DNA of 64,000 nucleotides from Candidatus Gastranaerophilales bacterium. Lineage in GTDB: Bacteria > Cyanobacteriota > Vampirovibrionia > Gastranaerophilales > Gastranaerophilaceae. The number at the start of each line of letters is the position of its first letter. Within the stretch, counting starts at the first letter, position 1. Below the pieces are notes generated by a model, which saw only the letters and a program-made list of their open reading frames with translations, did no database searches and was not told the DNA's origin. The stretch spans positions 1 to 64,000 of the forward strand of contig CALUTL010000008.1 in NCBI GenBank assembly GCA_944323655.1, written 5' to 3'. A program made the translations under genes and the position numbers. This document shows, piece by piece, positions 36,510 through 46,605 of this stretch.

Positions 36510-37565
36510 TTACTCGCTCAAAGCCTGAATTTGCTTGTATAATTCAATCTGCTTATCAGTTAGAGTTTTCGGGATAATAATTTTTATTCTTGCGTTTAAA
36601 TTACCAAATCCGCCGCCTTTTTTGGGTAAACCAAGATCTTTAAGACGTAACATTTGTCCTGAAGATGTTTTGGGCGGAACTTTTATATTAACATTTCCGT
36701 GAAGAGTTTTTATTTCTTTTTTAACACCAAGAACGGCTTCTGACGGGGTTATTTCAATATCCTTAATCAAATCATATCCATCAACCTGATATTCACTATC
36801 CGTGATATTTATAATAAGGTATAAATCACCTTTATTACCGTATTCATCAGACTTGCCCTCACCTTTAACCCTAATTTTCTGCCCCTGTTTAACCTCAGGC
36901 GGAAGTTTTACTTTTATAGACTTAGCCTCGTTTATAATTCCTGTCCCGCCGCAAGCAGAACAATACCCGCCGCCGTTACACTGAGTGCAGCGCTTCATAT
37001 CAGTATATTTTACATTAATCGGCTTTTTAGAAAAAATATCGTCTACTGTTACATTAAAATTTTTGGTTATATCCAAATCCTCTGTACTTTGCGGTTTACG
37101 TGAAGTTCTTGAACGACCTGCCGCCTGCTGGGCTGCGCTCTCAAAATCAAATCCGCCAAACCCACCTCCTGACCTTCTTCCGGAAGCTCCTCCTCCGCTC
37201 ATCATATCTCCGAACAGTGAGCTGAAAAAGTCTGAAAAACCACCAAGGTCTTGACCGTTAAAGCTGAAACTTTGATAATTTCCGCCTTGACCGCCGCCAA
37301 ATCCAAACTGTTCAAATCCCGGCGGCGGAGTATAACTTTGACCGCCCTGCCAATTTGCACCCAAACTGTCATATCTTTGACGTTTTGCCTTATCAGACAA
37401 TACTTCGTAAGCTTCATTTATATCTTTAAATTTGCTTTCCGCCTCTTTTGTTTTATTTACATCAGGATGATATTTCCGTGCTAGCTTTCTGTATGCTGAC
37501 TTGATTTCAGAATCTGCAGCATCTCGCTTTACACCTAATATCTCATAATAATCTTTATATTCCAT
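36510..37565 (-). CDS. dnaJ: DnaJ-family co-chaperone with reduced zinc finger
   Basis: The 351-residue protein stimulates an Hsp70 ATPase. The J domain spans residues 3-68, with HPD at 33-35. A Gly/Phe-rich linker covers about 75-150. Only one cysteine pair set is left in the zinc region: Cys193, 196, 202 and 205 ([17 protein letters not shown]), where DnaJ normally has four CxxCxGxG motifs. The C-terminal substrate-binding domains follow ([17 protein letters not shown] onward). It stands alone, without dnaK or grpE. It is intermediate between DnaJ and CbpA types. Confidence 0.9.
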   Translation of the reverse strand: MEYKDYYEILGVKRDAADSEIKSAYRKLARKYHPDVNKTKEAESKFKDINEAYEVLSDKAKRQRYDSLGANWQGGQSYTPPPGFEQFGFGGGQGGNYQSFSFNGQDLGGFSDFFSSLFGDMMSGGGASGRRSGGGFGGFDFESAAQQAAGRSRTSRKPQSTEDLDITKNFNVTVDDIFSKKPINVKYTDMKRCTQCNGGGYCSACGGTGIINEAKSIKVKLPPEVKQGQKIRVKGEGKSDEYGNKGDLYLIINITDSEYQVDGYDLIKDIEITPSEAVLGVKKEIKTLHGNVNIKVPPKTSSGQMLRLKDLGLPKKGGGFGNLNARIKIIIPKTLTDKQIELYKQIQALSE

Positions 37566-37669
37566 GTTTAAGTTACCTCTATTTTAATGATAATACAAAA
37601 CCTGACAAATCTCTTATTAATTAATTATTTTTTAATATTAATAATTGTAAAGCATTTTTTTTCTAATTA

Positions 37670-37700
37670 GCAATTTCTTAAAATAAAAAATCTTTATATA
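37670..37700 (+). promoter_or_regulatory. shared promoter-like element, copy C
   Basis: GCAATTTCTTAAA starts at 37670 and CTTTATATA at 37692, with 18 bases between GCAA and CTTTATAT, as in the copies at 7971 and 63251. The element ends about 41 bases before the start at 37742. Confidence 0.55.
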
Positions 37701-37741
37701 GAAGTAAGTTACTTAGGGGAAAATTTATAGGAGATTTAAAC

Positions 37742-38407
37742 ATGGGGGAACCGGGAAAATTTGGGATTAACGCAGGTGTTACAAGATTTGACGTAAAAAA
37801 TTACGGCAAAATCGGTGCTGAATATACTTATAAAGGTGATTTTGATAACGCAAACAACGGATATAAATTATCTGCAAACGGAGATTTACTTATTGGTAAA
37901 AACTTAGGCGGTTCAGTTGGAGGTTACGCTGGACTTGAGTTCGGAAAATTCAATTGTACGCAATATAATCTAGGTTTAATGGCTAATTATACCCAAACAG
38001 GTTATCGCGGTGAAACAACGGCTGAAGTTACTCAAGTGGATTCCGAACATACTCAAATTAAAATTGATTCGGAGCTCCCACATAGCCAATCTTTAAAAAC
38101 AGGTTTAGAATTAGGACTTTCAAGAAACCTTTGCTGCGATGATGACAGAAAAATTAGCTTTTCACTAATGGGAGGAGCTGAATTTTATTCCTCCGCTAAA
38201 TTTCCGGATTTAAAAATTTCTGAAGGCAACGTTACAATTGCGCAAAGACCTCAAAAACTTGATGCGGTTGGAGCATTTATGGGCGCAAAAGCCGAATACT
38301 CCGAAGTCATTAACAAAAAAGGAAATGAAGTTTACTTCACTGGAAAGGCTCTAGCTGGAACAAAAGGTGCTCTTGAAGGTGAGCTTGGAATAGGATTTAG
38401 ATTTTAA
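37742..38407 (+). CDS. beta-rich repetitive protein, possibly barrel-like
   Basis: The 221-residue protein shows alternating strand-like segments rich in Gly, Tyr and Lys (IGAEYTYKGDFD, GGSVGGYAGLEFG, LGLMANYTQTGY), ending GELGIGFRF. A terminal aromatic residue after alternating residues resembles outer-membrane barrel strands, but no signal peptide is present. GGAGATTTAAAC precedes the ATG. It is monocistronic, with a strong shared terminator. The family is not recognised. Confidence 0.7.
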   Translation: MGEPGKFGINAGVTRFDVKNYGKIGAEYTYKGDFDNANNGYKLSANGDLLIGKNLGGSVGGYAGLEFGKFNCTQYNLGLMANYTQTGYRGETTAEVTQVDSEHTQIKIDSELPHSQSLKTGLELGLSRNLCCDDDRKISFSLMGGAEFYSSAKFPDLKISEGNVTIAQRPQKLDAVGAFMGAKAEYSEVINKKGNEVYFTGKALAGTKGALEGELGIGFRF

Positions 38408-38464
38408 TTTATCTATATTTTTTGCAAAAACACAATATATTTGTACTTACAAATGCAAAAAAAT

Positions 38465-38495
38465 AAACAGACGGCTGAATTACAACCGTCTGTTT
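38465..38495. terminator. bidirectional terminator ending the ribosomal protein cluster
   Basis: A perfect 10-bp stem, AAACAGACGG (38465-38474) with CCGTCTGTTT (38486-38495), lies between the convergent beta-rich gene and rplR. On the minus strand it is followed by ATTTTTTT, so it ends the ribosomal operon. Confidence 0.85.
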
Positions 38496-38523
38496 CCTTG
38501 TTATTTTTAATTTATGTTCAAAA

Positions 38524-38892
38524 TTAAAACATCAAACCAGCTTCTCTTGCGGCTTCTGCTAATGCTGCAATTCTACCGTGATAGAGGAATCCGCCACGAT
38601 CGAACACAACGCATTCAATACCTTTAGCTTTTGCTTTTTTAGCGATTTCTGCACCGATAACCTTCGCTGCTTCAATATTTCCGCCGTGTTTTAGCTGTTC
38701 TCTCATATCTTTGTCATTTGAAGATGCTGATGCTATTGTTACATGATTTTCATCATCTATCAATTGAGCATAAATATGTTTTGTACTTCTGTAAACCGCA
38801 AGTCTTGGGAATTCTGCTGTTCCTTCAACTTTTAGTCTGATTGTTTTGTGTCTTTTTTGAACTTTCGGTTTTCTTACTTCTTGTTTAATCAT
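38524..38892 (-). CDS. rplR: 50S ribosomal protein L18
   Basis: The 122-residue 5S rRNA-binding protein has [18 protein letters not shown] at about 39-56 and the C-terminal [25 protein letters not shown] signature. It is the last gene of the cluster: rpsE, rpmD, rplO and secY, which normally follow, are absent. The 104-base gap to rplF contains an imperfect hairpin (38911-38941). Confidence 0.97.
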   Translation of the reverse strand: MIKQEVRKPKVQKRHKTIRLKVEGTAEFPRLAVYRSTKHIYAQLIDDENHVTIASASSNDKDMREQLKHGGNIEAAKVIGAEIAKKAKAKGIECVVFDRGGFLYHGRIAALAEAAREAGLMF

Positions 38893-38996
38893 TTGTTTCT
38901 CCTTTCGCCCGAACCTTCTTGAAAAACCGAATCAAGGGTTCATGTTGGCTGGTTCATTTGTTTGTTTTACTTTTCGTCTTAGTTTATGCTTTAAGA

Positions 38997-39536
38997 TTAT
39001 TTCTTACCAGCTTTACCAGCTTTACGTCTGATGTATTCGCCTTCATATCTGATACCTTTGCCTTTGTAAACTTCAGGCGGACGTTTTGATCTGATGAATG
39101 CTGCAACATCTCCGACTGTCTGTTTGTTTGAACCTTTTACACTGATTTTTGTGTTTGCTTCTACTGTAATTGTAATTCCTACAGGAGGTTCAACTATTAC
39201 AGGGTGTGAATAGCCTAATGCAAGGTTAAGATTTTTACCTTCCATATTTGCACGATAACCTACACCTTGTATTTCAAGTTTCTTTTCGAAACCTTCTTTT
39301 ACTCCGTGTACTGCATTTGCTACAAGAGTTCTTGACAATCCGTAAAGTGCATCTGTTTCTCTTGTTGTGCCTACTTTTGAGAGGATAATGTGATTATCTT
39401 CTACTTTTACAGCGATTTCAGGACGTACTTCAACTGTTTCTGTTCCTAAAGGTCCTTTTGCTGTAACTGTTTGACCGTCTATTGTAATATCTACTCCTGA
39501 CGGAATTTCAATCGGTTTTTTACCAATACGTGACAT
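38997..39536 (-). CDS. rplF: 50S ribosomal protein L6
   Basis: The 179-residue protein starts MSRIGKKPIEIPSGV and ends with RPPEVYKGKGIRYEGEYIRRKAGK, both diagnostic of bacterial L6. AAGGAG lies 6 bases before the ATG. A terminator-like hairpin and a structured 214-base spacer separate it from rpsH, so it may be transcribed partly from its own promoter. Confidence 0.98.
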   Translation of the reverse strand: MSRIGKKPIEIPSGVDITIDGQTVTAKGPLGTETVEVRPEIAVKVEDNHIILSKVGTTRETDALYGLSRTLVANAVHGVKEGFEKKLEIQGVGYRANMEGKNLNLALGYSHPVIVEPPVGITITVEANTKISVKGSNKQTVGDVAAFIRSKRPPEVYKGKGIRYEGEYIRRKAGKAGKK

Positions 39537-39569
39537 AATTTTCTCCTTATGGGTATATCTACTACTTCC

Positions 39570-39633
39570 GGCAAAATTTTAAAATATTTCGGCTTTAATT
39601 TTGCCTGCGGGCTTTTCTACCAATTGCACCCGC
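39570..39633 (-). other. structured leader of rplF
   Basis: Two inverted repeats lie in the rplF leader. GGCAAAATT (39570-39578) pairs with AATTTTGCC (39597-39605), and GCGGG (39607-39611) pairs with CCCGC (39629-39633). Such stems may form an autoregulatory site for a ribosomal protein, which is inference. Confidence 0.4.
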
Positions 39634-39698
39634 TTTCTTACTCTATCATAGAGTTTTTTCTTTGTAAACATCTTATTAATATTTTTTAAGACTTATAC

Positions 39699-39723
39699 AA
39701 AAAAGACGCACCATCGGTACGTC
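39699..39723 (-). terminator. terminator-like hairpin inside the spc cluster, after rpsH
   Basis: On the minus strand GACGTACC pairs with GGTGCGTC (one G-U pair) around a 3-base loop and is followed by TTTTTTG. It lies 28 bases past the rpsH stop and would split the cluster into two transcripts, fully or partly. Confidence 0.65.
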
Positions 39724-39750
39724 ATTTTTGTTTGTTGTTTTATATACTTA

Positions 39751-40149
39751 TTAGTAAACGTAGCAGAGAACTTCTCCACCAATGTTTTCTTTTCTTGCTT
39801 TTCTGTCTGTTAATAAACCTTTGCTTGTGGAAACAATTGCTATTCCCATTCCGCCTAAAACTTTAGGAAGGTTTTTAGCTTTGCAATAGTTTCTTAAACC
39901 AGGTTTTGAAATTCTTTCCAGTTTTGTAATAACCGGTTTTTTGTTCATATCGTATTTGAGTGTTATGCTCAAAATCTTGAATTTACCTACTTCTTTTACT
40001 TCGTAATCTGTGATAAATCCTTCTTCTTTTAATAATTTTGCTAATTCAACTTTTAATTTTGATGAAGGTATTTCAACTTTTTCGTGAGATACCATATTCG
40101 CATTTCTGATTCTTGTTAGCATATCTGCTATCGGATCTGTCATTGACAT
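39751..40149 (-). CDS. rpsH: 30S ribosomal protein S8
   Basis: The 132-residue protein has [15 protein letters not shown] at the start and [26 protein letters not shown] at the end, the S8 rRNA-binding signature. The 197-base spacer before it contains a 7-bp hairpin (40173-40189) next to the ribosome site AAGGAAG. S8 is a known autoregulator of spc operons in other bacteria. Confidence 0.98.
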   Translation of the reverse strand: MSMTDPIADMLTRIRNANMVSHEKVEIPSSKLKVELAKLLKEEGFITDYEVKEVGKFKILSITLKYDMNKKPVITKLERISKPGLRNYCKAKNLPKVLGGMGIAIVSTSKGLLTDRKARKENIGGEVLCYVY

Positions 40150-40172
40150 AGTTTTTCTTCCTTTATACTTTT

Positions 40173-40189
40173 GTCAGAATTCTTCTGAC
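40173..40189 (-). other. hairpin in the rpsH leader
   Basis: GTCAGAA (40173-40179) and TTCTGAC (40183-40189) form a perfect stem about 25 bases before the S8 start. It could affect translation of rpsH. No T run follows, so it is not a terminator. Confidence 0.4.
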
Positions 40190-40346
40190 GCTACTTACCA
40201 ATTTTTGTCCGGTTCGGCTTATGCCGCCTTGACGTGTTTTAGCAGTTTAGCCGGGATAAAGTCCTTTCTGTCCGCTTTTCTATTTTCTGCTGACATTTTA
40301 TATACACAAATACTGACTCTTACAGCACTTGTTCATTAAACTTCGC

Positions 40347-40553
40347 TTACCAGCTTGCTTTTGTTACACCCGGGAGCAAGCCCTGATGTGCCATTTTTCT
40401 TAAACAAATTCTGCAAAGACCGAAATCTCTGTGATATCCGTGCGGTCTGCCGCATATTGAACATCTGTTATGCAGTCTTACTTTCGGGTATTTGCCCTGT
40501 GCTGCTAACGCTTCGCGTCTTAGTTCTTTGTTTATCATCGCTTTTTTAGCCAT
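40347..40553 (-). CDS. rpsN: 30S ribosomal protein S14, zinc-type
   Basis: The 68-residue protein is the short zinc-binding form of S14. CSICGRPHG and CRICLRKMA provide the CxxC...CxxC zinc site, and it ends [11 protein letters not shown] as expected. The N-terminal part [13 protein letters not shown] is slightly longer than the usual 61-residue form. Confidence 0.97.
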   Translation of the reverse strand: MAKKAMINKELRREALAAQGKYPKVRLHNRCSICGRPHGYHRDFGLCRICLRKMAHQGLLPGVTKASW

Positions 40554-40617
40554 GAATTTCTCCTTTTTCTTTGTTTTTGTTGTTTTTATATGGATTTGTT
40601 CCGGATTATTCTTAATC

Positions 40618-41175
40618 CTATTTGTTCATACCTTTGAAAGGCATTCCTAACAAATGAAGTAATTCTCTTGCTTCTTCATCTGTTTTTGCTGTTGTGATAA
40701 TTGATATATTCATACCTTTTACCAAATCAACTTCTTCGTATGTGATTTCCGGGAATAAAGCTTGTTCTTTTAAGCCTAATGTGTAGTTTCCTCTGCCGTC
40801 AAATGATTTCGGGCTGATACCTCTGAAGTCACGAATACGAGGAAGTACTATACAAATTAATTTCTGCAAGAAATCGTACATTCTTTCGCCACGTAATGTT
40901 GCCATTGCTCCTACAGGCATTCCTTCTCTTAATTTGTATGTTGCAATTGATTTTTTAGCTTTTGTTATAACCGCTTTTTGTCCGGCAATTTTTGTCAATT
41001 GTGCTTCTATTGATTCTGCTATTTTTGAGTTGTGAGATGCTTCGCCAACTCCCATGTTCAACACGATTTTGTGAAGTTTCGGTATCTCATGTTCGTTTTT
41101 GTAGCCGAACTTCTCCTTCAATGCTGATTTTACTTCTTCATTGTATTTTGTTCTTAAGCTTTTTGTTACTGTCAT
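40618..41175 (-). CDS. rplE: 50S ribosomal protein L5
   Basis: The 185-residue 5S-binding protein has [14 protein letters not shown] near residue 37, the [20 protein letters not shown] signature near 118 and a typical C-terminus ([14 protein letters not shown]). The length is standard. It sits in conserved order between rplX and rpsN. Confidence 0.98.
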   Translation of the reverse strand: MTVTKSLRTKYNEEVKSALKEKFGYKNEHEIPKLHKIVLNMGVGEASHNSKIAESIEAQLTKIAGQKAVITKAKKSIATYKLREGMPVGAMATLRGERMYDFLQKLICIVLPRIRDFRGISPKSFDGRGNYTLGLKEQALFPEITYEEVDLVKGMNISIITTAKTDEEARELLHLLGMPFKGMNK

Positions 41176-41218
41176 TTTCGTATTTCCTTAATTCTTGGAC
41201 TACTTAATCCTTTTAAGA

Positions 41219-41572
41219 TTAAACGTCTAATTGTTCACCACATTTTTTACAAACACGGACTTTCTTTCCGTCCACTACTTCGTGTTTGATCCTTGTCGGT
41301 TTTTCGCAAGCCGGACATACTATCATTACATTTGATGCATCCATCGGAGCTTCAAGCTTGATTAATCCGCCCTGTATCCCTGCCATCGGCTGAGGCTTCT
41401 GGGCTTTCGTCACCATGTTTGCGCCTTCTACTGTCACTTTTGAAGCAGAAGGATCAGCTTTTTTTACGTTGCCGATTTTTCCTTTATCTTTGCCTGACAA
41501 AACGATTACTCTGTCACCGTTTTTTACATGCAAGCCTTTTTTATTCTTGTCTGTCATTTTGTTTTTCTCCAT
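41219..41572 (-). CDS. rplX: 50S ribosomal protein L24 with zinc-ribbon-like tail
   Basis: The 117-residue protein has the KOW motif GDRVIVLSGKDKGKIGNV at about 18-35. The C-terminus carries CPACEKPTRI and CKKCGEQLD, two CxxC pairs about 20 residues apart that could bind zinc. Met1 and Met6 are both possible starts. Confidence 0.96.
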   Translation of the reverse strand: MEKNKMTDKNKKGLHVKNGDRVIVLSGKDKGKIGNVKKADPSASKVTVEGANMVTKAQKPQPMAGIQGGLIKLEAPMDASNVMIVCPACEKPTRIKHEVVDGKKVRVCKKCGEQLDV

Positions 41573-41653
41573 TTTTCTTACGTTTCCGATAATTTTCTAT
41601 CGGGCGTAATTACTTTTATTTTTGGTTATCGACCTTGATTGATTAGTCTTTTA

Positions 41654-42022
41654 TTATATAACTTCCGGGGCTAATGAAACTATCTTCATATAACCTTTGT
41701 CTCTAAGTTCGCGAGCTACAGGGCCAAATACACGTGTACCTCTCGGGTTGCCGTCTTTATTAATTATTACGGCTGCGTTTTCGTCAAATCTGATTACTGA
41801 TCCGTCTTCACGTTTTATATCGGCTTTTGTTCTTACAACTACCGCTCTTACTACTTCACCTGATTTTACGGTTTGGTTTGGAGCTGCTGATTTTACGGAA
41901 GCCACGATTTCATCGCCTACTGCCGCAAATTTCTTGTTAGAACTGCCCATAACACGAATACATAACAGTTGTTTTGCACCTGTATTATCTGCTACTTCTA
42001 GTCTTGTTTCCTGTTGTATCAT
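41654..42022 (-). CDS. rplN: 50S ribosomal protein L14
   Basis: The 122-residue protein starts [17 protein letters not shown] and has [28 protein letters not shown] at the end, both diagnostic for L14. The order between rpsQ and rplX is conserved. Confidence 0.98.
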   Translation of the reverse strand: MIQQETRLEVADNTGAKQLLCIRVMGSSNKKFAAVGDEIVASVKSAAPNQTVKSGEVVRAVVVRTKADIKREDGSVIRFDENAAVIINKDGNPRGTRVFGPVARELRDKGYMKIVSLAPEVI

Positions 42023-42107
42023 CTTTTTTTCCTTTTTCTTTTATAGTATTTTTTTTACTACATTCGGCCTCTCATTACTCTTTGGTAATGCTGCCTTCTA
42101 CAAAAAA

Positions 42108-42353
42108 CTATCTGACTTTTTCTACAATCTCTACTACTGACCAGCGTTTGTCTGATGATTTCGGCTTTGATTCGATAATTCTTACTTTGTCACCTTCGCT
42201 GCAAATGTTGTTTTCATCATGTGCTTTGTAGTGCTTGTTTGATTCGATAATTTTTTTGTATTTCGGATGCGGTTCGTAGTCTTGTACTCTTACTACTACC
42301 GTTTTGTCCATTTTGTTGCTTACTACAATTCCTTGTTTTTCTTTCTTAGGCAT
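42108..42353 (-). CDS. rpsQ: 30S ribosomal protein S17
   Basis: The 81-residue protein has [16 protein letters not shown] and [21 protein letters not shown], the S17 signature. Its start overlaps the rpmC end by 8 bases, so translation is coupled. Confidence 0.97.
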   Translation of the reverse strand: MPKKEKQGIVVSNKMDKTVVVRVQDYEPHPKYKKIIESNKHYKAHDENNICSEGDKVRIIESKPKSSDKRWSVVEIVEKVR

Positions 42354-42543
42354 GTGCTACCTCTTTTTCTTTTATTACAGTTTTTGCTTGAGCTATCAGT
42401 TTCTTTGTCTTAGAAATCAATGCTGTGTTTTCTAATTTGTGAGTTGAAAGCTGTAATTTGTAATTAAACAAATCCTTTTTCCAATCTACTATTGCACTTT
42501 TCAGCTCGTCTACTGTTTTTTCGCGCATTTCTTCTAATTTCAT
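42346..42543 (-). CDS. rpmC: 50S ribosomal protein L29
   Basis: The 65-residue helical protein has [14 protein letters not shown] at the start and a [21 protein letters not shown] middle as in L29. It overlaps rpsQ by 8 bases and follows rplP. Confidence 0.95.
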   Translation of the reverse strand: MKLEEMREKTVDELKSAIVDWKKDLFNYKLQLSTHKLENTALISKTKKLIAQAKTVIKEKEVAHA

Positions 42544-42589
42544 TTTTTATTTCCTTTATTTTGTTATTTGTATTGCTTAACCACCCAGC

Positions 42590-43012
42590 TTATTTTGCTT
42601 CTGTTTGTGATTTTTCTACAAGTTTTACTTTAATCGGAAGCTTCTGAGCTGCTAGTTCCAATGCGTGAACTGCTACACTTCTGTCAAAGTAATCCAATTC
42701 AAAAAGGATTCTGTTCGGTTTTACTACCGCTACCCAGTATTCTAGGTTTCCTTTTCCTGATCCCATACGGGTTTCTGCCGGTTTCGCCGTTATCGGTTTG
42801 TCCGGGAATATCTTAATCCAAACATTACCGCCACGTTTGATTTCACGAGTCATTGCACGACGAGCTGCTTCGATCTGGCGGCTGGTTATCCAACCGGGTT
42901 CAACAGCTTGCAATGCATAACCGCCGAATTCAAGTTGTGTACCTCTTGTTTCGGTACCTTTCATTCTGCCTTTCATCATTTTGCGGTATTTAGTTTTTTT
43001 AGGCTGTAACAT
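42590..43012 (-). CDS. rplP: 50S ribosomal protein L16
   Basis: The 140-residue protein has [19 protein letters not shown] at the start, the [16 protein letters not shown] signature near 57 and [17 protein letters not shown] near 83. This is standard L16 near the peptidyl-transferase centre. Confidence 0.98.
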   Translation of the reverse strand: MLQPKKTKYRKMMKGRMKGTETRGTQLEFGGYALQAVEPGWITSRQIEAARRAMTREIKRGGNVWIKIFPDKPITAKPAETRMGSGKGNLEYWVAVVKPNRILFELDYFDRSVAVHALELAAQKLPIKVKLVEKSQTEAK

Positions 43013-43046
43013 TTATCTGCTCCTATTATTTTTTATATACCTTTTA

Positions 43047-43787
43047 TTATTCGCCTACAGCTTCTGTGTTTGCTGCTCTGTTGCGTCTCGGACGTCTCAT
43101 TCCTTTTTCTGATCCGCCTTTTTCACTTTTTGTCTTGATGTTCTGGTCTGCTTTTTCGCCAGGCATTAATACGCCTTTGAAAATCCATACCTTTACACCG
43201 ATTTTACCCATTATAGTATCGGCTTCTGTAAATCCGTAATCTACGTCTGCTCTTAAAGTCTGTAGAGGTATTCTGCCTTCTTTTGCCCATTCTGAACGCG
43301 CAATTTCTGCTCCGCCTAAACGACCTGATACCATAACTTTGATACCTTGCGCTCCAGCTCGCATTGTACGCTGCATTGCCTGTTTCATTGCTCTTCTGAA
43401 TGCTACACGTTTTTCAAGCTGTTGTGCAATTTGTTCTGCTACAAGTTGTGCATCTACATCTATTCTTGCAACTTCTACAACGTTGATTATTACAGGTTTA
43501 CCTATGTATTTTGAAACTTCTTGTTTCAATTCTTCAATACCTTGTCCGCCACGTCCTACTACAATACCAGGTTTCGCTGTTACTACTGTTATTGTAATGT
43601 TCTGTGCCTTTCTTGCTATTTTTACCTTTGATACACCTGCTGTGTATAATTTCTTTTTGATGAATTTTCTGATTTTATCATCTTCTTTTACGAGATAGCG
43701 ATAATCCTTGAACTTGGCATACCATGTGCTTGCCCATGTTTGGATGATGCCTACTCTAAATCCGGTTGGATGTGTTTTCTGTCCCAT
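43047..43787 (-). CDS. rpsC: 30S ribosomal protein S3
   Basis: The 246-residue protein has [14 protein letters not shown] at the start, a KH domain with [16 protein letters not shown], and the C-terminal [20 protein letters not shown] signature. The basic end [19 protein letters not shown] extends slightly past the usual core. Confidence 0.98.
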   Translation of the reverse strand: MGQKTHPTGFRVGIIQTWASTWYAKFKDYRYLVKEDDKIRKFIKKKLYTAGVSKVKIARKAQNITITVVTAKPGIVVGRGGQGIEELKQEVSKYIGKPVIINVVEVARIDVDAQLVAEQIAQQLEKRVAFRRAMKQAMQRTMRAGAQGIKVMVSGRLGGAEIARSEWAKEGRIPLQTLRADVDYGFTEADTIMGKIGVKVWIFKGVLMPGEKADQNIKTKSEKGGSEKGMRRPRRNRAANTEAVGE

Positions 43788-43811
43788 ATTTTATACCTTT
43801 TGCTTTTACTA

Positions 43812-44153
43812 CTACTTTTTAACGATGTCACTTACTTTTAATGTTAAGTGCGATGTACGTTTTAGTCTGCTGTACATACGGCCTTGAGCTCTTGTTCTTG
43901 CTCTTTTGTAAGTTACGCTTTCGTCTGCAAAGATTTCTGATATCTTTAATGATTCAGCGCCTACTCCGTATTTTTCCTGTGCATTTGCTACTGCAGCTTT
44001 CAAGTTCTTTTCTACTACTCTTGCTGCAAAATAAGGCATAAAACGTAACATATCCTGAGCTTCTTTGACAGATTTTCCACGAACTTCGTTGATTACTCTG
44101 CGAAGTTTTCTTGCTGTCATTTTTATATCGGTTTGTTTTGCTTTAGCTTCCAT
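43812..44153 (-). CDS. rplV: 50S ribosomal protein L22
   Basis: The 113-residue protein has TARKLRRVINEVRGKSV near the start and the beta-hairpin YKRARTRAQGRMYSRLKRTSH near 78-98 that lines the exit tunnel. Confidence 0.98.
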   Translation of the reverse strand: MEAKAKQTDIKMTARKLRRVINEVRGKSVKEAQDMLRFMPYFAARVVEKNLKAAVANAQEKYGVGAESLKISEIFADESVTYKRARTRAQGRMYSRLKRTSHLTLKVSDIVKK

Positions 44154-44220
44154 TTTTACTTTCCTTTTGTTTTTATCTAACTCGTTTGTCTTAACCTCTT
44201 TTATTGAGATTAATTACGTG

Positions 44221-44502
44221 CTATTTCCTTTTTGCAGTTTTATCAGAGCCTGCATGTCCTCTAAACATTCTTGTAGGTGCAAATTCACCCAACTTGTGTC
44301 CAATCATCTGCTCTGTTACATATACCGGAACATGTGTCTTTCCGTTGTGTACAGCTATCGTGTGACCTAGCATATCCGGTACTATCATTGATGCTCTTGA
44401 CCATGTCTTGATTACTTTATGTTCCGAATTTGCATTCATCTTTTCGATTTTCTTTTGTAGAGCTTCTTCTACGTATGGACCTTTTTTTAATGAACGTGCC
44501 AT
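44221..44502 (-). CDS. rpsS: 30S ribosomal protein S19
   Basis: The 93-residue protein begins [15 protein letters not shown] and has the [17 protein letters not shown] and [15 protein letters not shown] signatures of S19. AAGGAG precedes the ATG. Confidence 0.98.
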   Translation of the reverse strand: MARSLKKGPYVEEALQKKIEKMNANSEHKVIKTWSRASMIVPDMLGHTIAVHNGKTHVPVYVTEQMIGHKLGEFAPTRMFRGHAGSDKTAKRK

Positions 44503-44570
44503 TAATTTCTCCTTTATTGTTTTTATTTGTTTTATATTTATTTAAGGCGTTTGCTCGTTCGCTTTTTTAG

Positions 44571-44601
44571 AAGAAGGCTTCGGGTTCTGCGAAGCCCTTC
44601 T
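44571..44601 (-). other. stable hairpin between rplB and rpsS
   Basis: AAGAAGGCTTCG (44571-44582) pairs with CGAAGCCCTTCT (44590-44601) with one bulge around a 7-base loop. No T run follows on the minus strand, so it looks like an mRNA processing or stability element rather than a terminator. Confidence 0.45.
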
Positions 44602-44615
44602 CCAGCTAACTTACA

Positions 44616-45443
44616 TTATTTCTTTCTTCTTCTAACTATTAATTTATCAGAAGCTTTACCTTTCTTTCTGGTCTTCTGACCTAGTGCTGGTTTGCCCCAT
44701 GGTGTCTTCGGATGTCCGCCAGGACCTGTTTTTCCTTCACCACCACCGTGTGGGTGATCACATGGGTTCATCGTTACACCACGTACTGTCGGTCTGATTC
44801 CCATATAACGTTTTCTGCCGGCTTTTCCTAATGAAACGTTTTTGAATTCTGCGTTTCCTAAGGTGCCTATTGTTGCCATGCATTCTTTTCTTACCATTCT
44901 CATTTCTGATGACGGTAATTTTATTGTTACGTAGTTGCCTTCTTTCGCCATTACCTGAGCTGCGTTTCCGGCTGATCTTACCATTACGCCGCCGCGGCCG
45001 GGGTTTAGCTCAATATTGTGAACTATTGTACCTAACGGAATTAATTCCAACGGAAGTGCGTTTCCGTTTTGTACCGGCGCTTCAGGGCCTGATACTATTG
45101 TATCGCCTACGTTTAAGCCTTCAGGTGTCAAGATGTATCTCTTTTCACCGTCTGCATAATATACCAATGAAATTCTTACGTTTCTGTTCGGATCGTATTC
45201 TATGGTTTTTACTGTCGCCGGAATTCCGAACTTTTCACGTTTAAAATCTATTACACGGTATGTCCTTTTTACACCGCCGCCTTTGTGACGACATGTAATT
45301 CTGCCTGTATTATTTCGGCCTGCTGTTTTCTTTAATGATTTCAATAATGACTTTTCAGGGGTTGAGGTTGTTACTTCCTGATAATCACTTTTCGTCATAC
45401 CTCTTTGACCCGGAGATGTCGGATTGATTTTTCTGATTGCCAT
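44616..45443 (-). CDS. rplB: 50S ribosomal protein L2
   Basis: The 275-residue protein has [19 protein letters not shown] at about 42-60 and the strictly conserved C-terminal stretch [19 protein letters not shown], with the functional His near 230. It ends with a basic tail KLIVRRRKK. Confidence 0.98.
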   Translation of the reverse strand: MAIRKINPTSPGQRGMTKSDYQEVTTSTPEKSLLKSLKKTAGRNNTGRITCRHKGGGVKRTYRVIDFKREKFGIPATVKTIEYDPNRNVRISLVYYADGEKRYILTPEGLNVGDTIVSGPEAPVQNGNALPLELIPLGTIVHNIELNPGRGGVMVRSAGNAAQVMAKEGNYVTIKLPSSEMRMVRKECMATIGTLGNAEFKNVSLGKAGRKRYMGIRPTVRGVTMNPCDHPHGGGEGKTGPGGHPKTPWGKPALGQKTRKKGKASDKLIVRRRKK

Positions 45444-45530
45444 TTTATTTTCTCCTTTGGTTGGCTTTTGTTCTTACTTCTATGGACTTGTGCCTGGCGC
45501 CCATCTGTTCCGCCTTGTTTCGACGGTTTA

Positions 45531-45839
45531 CTATGCTCCGATTAATTCTTCAATCGGTTCGCCTTCGATTGTTACGATGGCTTTTTTAGATGAATCGGTT
45601 CTGCCAAATTTATATCCCATTCTTTTTGAATGTGACGGCATATAAACCGTTCTTACTTTCTTAACTTTTCTTCCTGGAAAAGCTAGTTCTACTGCTTGTG
45701 CAATCTCAATTTTTGTTGCGTCTTTTACCACTTCAAATGTATATTGACCTAATGTTGTTGCACCTACTGATTTCTCGGTAATTAAAGGCTTTTTAATTAC
45801 ACTGTATAATTTTTCTGTATTTGTTCTGTCTTTACTCAT
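45531..45839 (-). CDS. rplW: 50S ribosomal protein L23
   Basis: The 102-residue protein has VIKKPLITEKSVGATTLGQYTFEV and FPGRKVKKVRTVYMPSHSKRMGY, matching L23 at the polypeptide exit. Confidence 0.97.
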   Translation of the reverse strand: MSKDRTNTEKLYSVIKKPLITEKSVGATTLGQYTFEVVKDATKIEIAQAVELAFPGRKVKKVRTVYMPSHSKRMGYKFGRTDSSKKAIVTIEGEPIEELIGA

Positions 45840-45885
45840 TTTTGATTTCCTTTTCTTTCTTTGAGTGATATCTCTTTTTGAATGA

Positions 45886-46512
45886 CTAACTTAATCTTTC
45901 AGTGATATCTTTAACTGCTGCCTCGGTCATTACGACAAAATCAGCTTCAAGTAAATCTTTTACGTTTATGTTTGTAGGTAATATCATTTTTACGCTCGGT
46001 ATATTTCTTGCTGAAAGTTCAAGAAATTTGTTTTCTGCTGCCTGTGTATCGGCTACTACTAAAACTTTTCCCGCTACATTCAGCGATTTTAGAGCTGATA
46101 CCATTAATTTTGTTTTCGGCTCTGTTATTGTTGAAAAATCTTTTACTACTATTAATCTGTCTTGTCTTGCTGATAATGCAGATCTTAGAGCTAACTTTCT
46201 TGCTTTTTGAGGCATGTTGAATGCGTAACTTCTCAGTTTTGGTCCAAAGATTACGCCGCCGCCTGCAAATAACGGTGAACGTAGTGAACCGGCTCTTGCT
46301 CTGCCTGTTCCTTTTTGTTTCCATGGCTTTTTACCGCCGCCGGAAACTTCCGCTCTTGTTTTTGCACACGCTGAGCCTTGACGTGCATTATTTAATTGTC
46401 TTCTCAATGCTAAGTGCATTACATGTAAATTCGGCTCTACTCCAAACACTTCTGCGTTCAAAGTTATTTCACCTAATTTTTCTCCGTTTGTATTTAATAT
46501 TTCTTTTGACAT
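45886..46512 (-). CDS. rplD: 50S ribosomal protein L4
   Basis: The 208-residue protein has the tunnel loop RQGSACAKTRAEVSGGGKKP then WKQKGTGRARAGSLRSP near 46-80 and a Rossmann-like core with KVLVVADTQ. L4 is the classical autoregulator of S10 operons in Enterobacteria. No such site is proven here. Confidence 0.98.
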   Translation of the reverse strand: MSKEILNTNGEKLGEITLNAEVFGVEPNLHVMHLALRRQLNNARQGSACAKTRAEVSGGGKKPWKQKGTGRARAGSLRSPLFAGGGVIFGPKLRSYAFNMPQKARKLALRSALSARQDRLIVVKDFSTITEPKTKLMVSALKSLNVAGKVLVVADTQAAENKFLELSARNIPSVKMILPTNINVKDLLEADFVVMTEAAVKDITERLS

Positions 46513-46605
46513 TTTGTTTCCCTTTTTACTTATCTACTGCCTGTTACCCCTTTCGGTTTTTACCGTTTTATATGGCAACTCGGGATTTTTTTAACTTTTC
46601 TGTTA

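Noticed and set aside
41697..42140. 147-codon frame antisense to rplN
   Set aside because: It is a shadow of ribosomal protein genes, and low-complexity Ser/Phe composition is typical of antisense reading.
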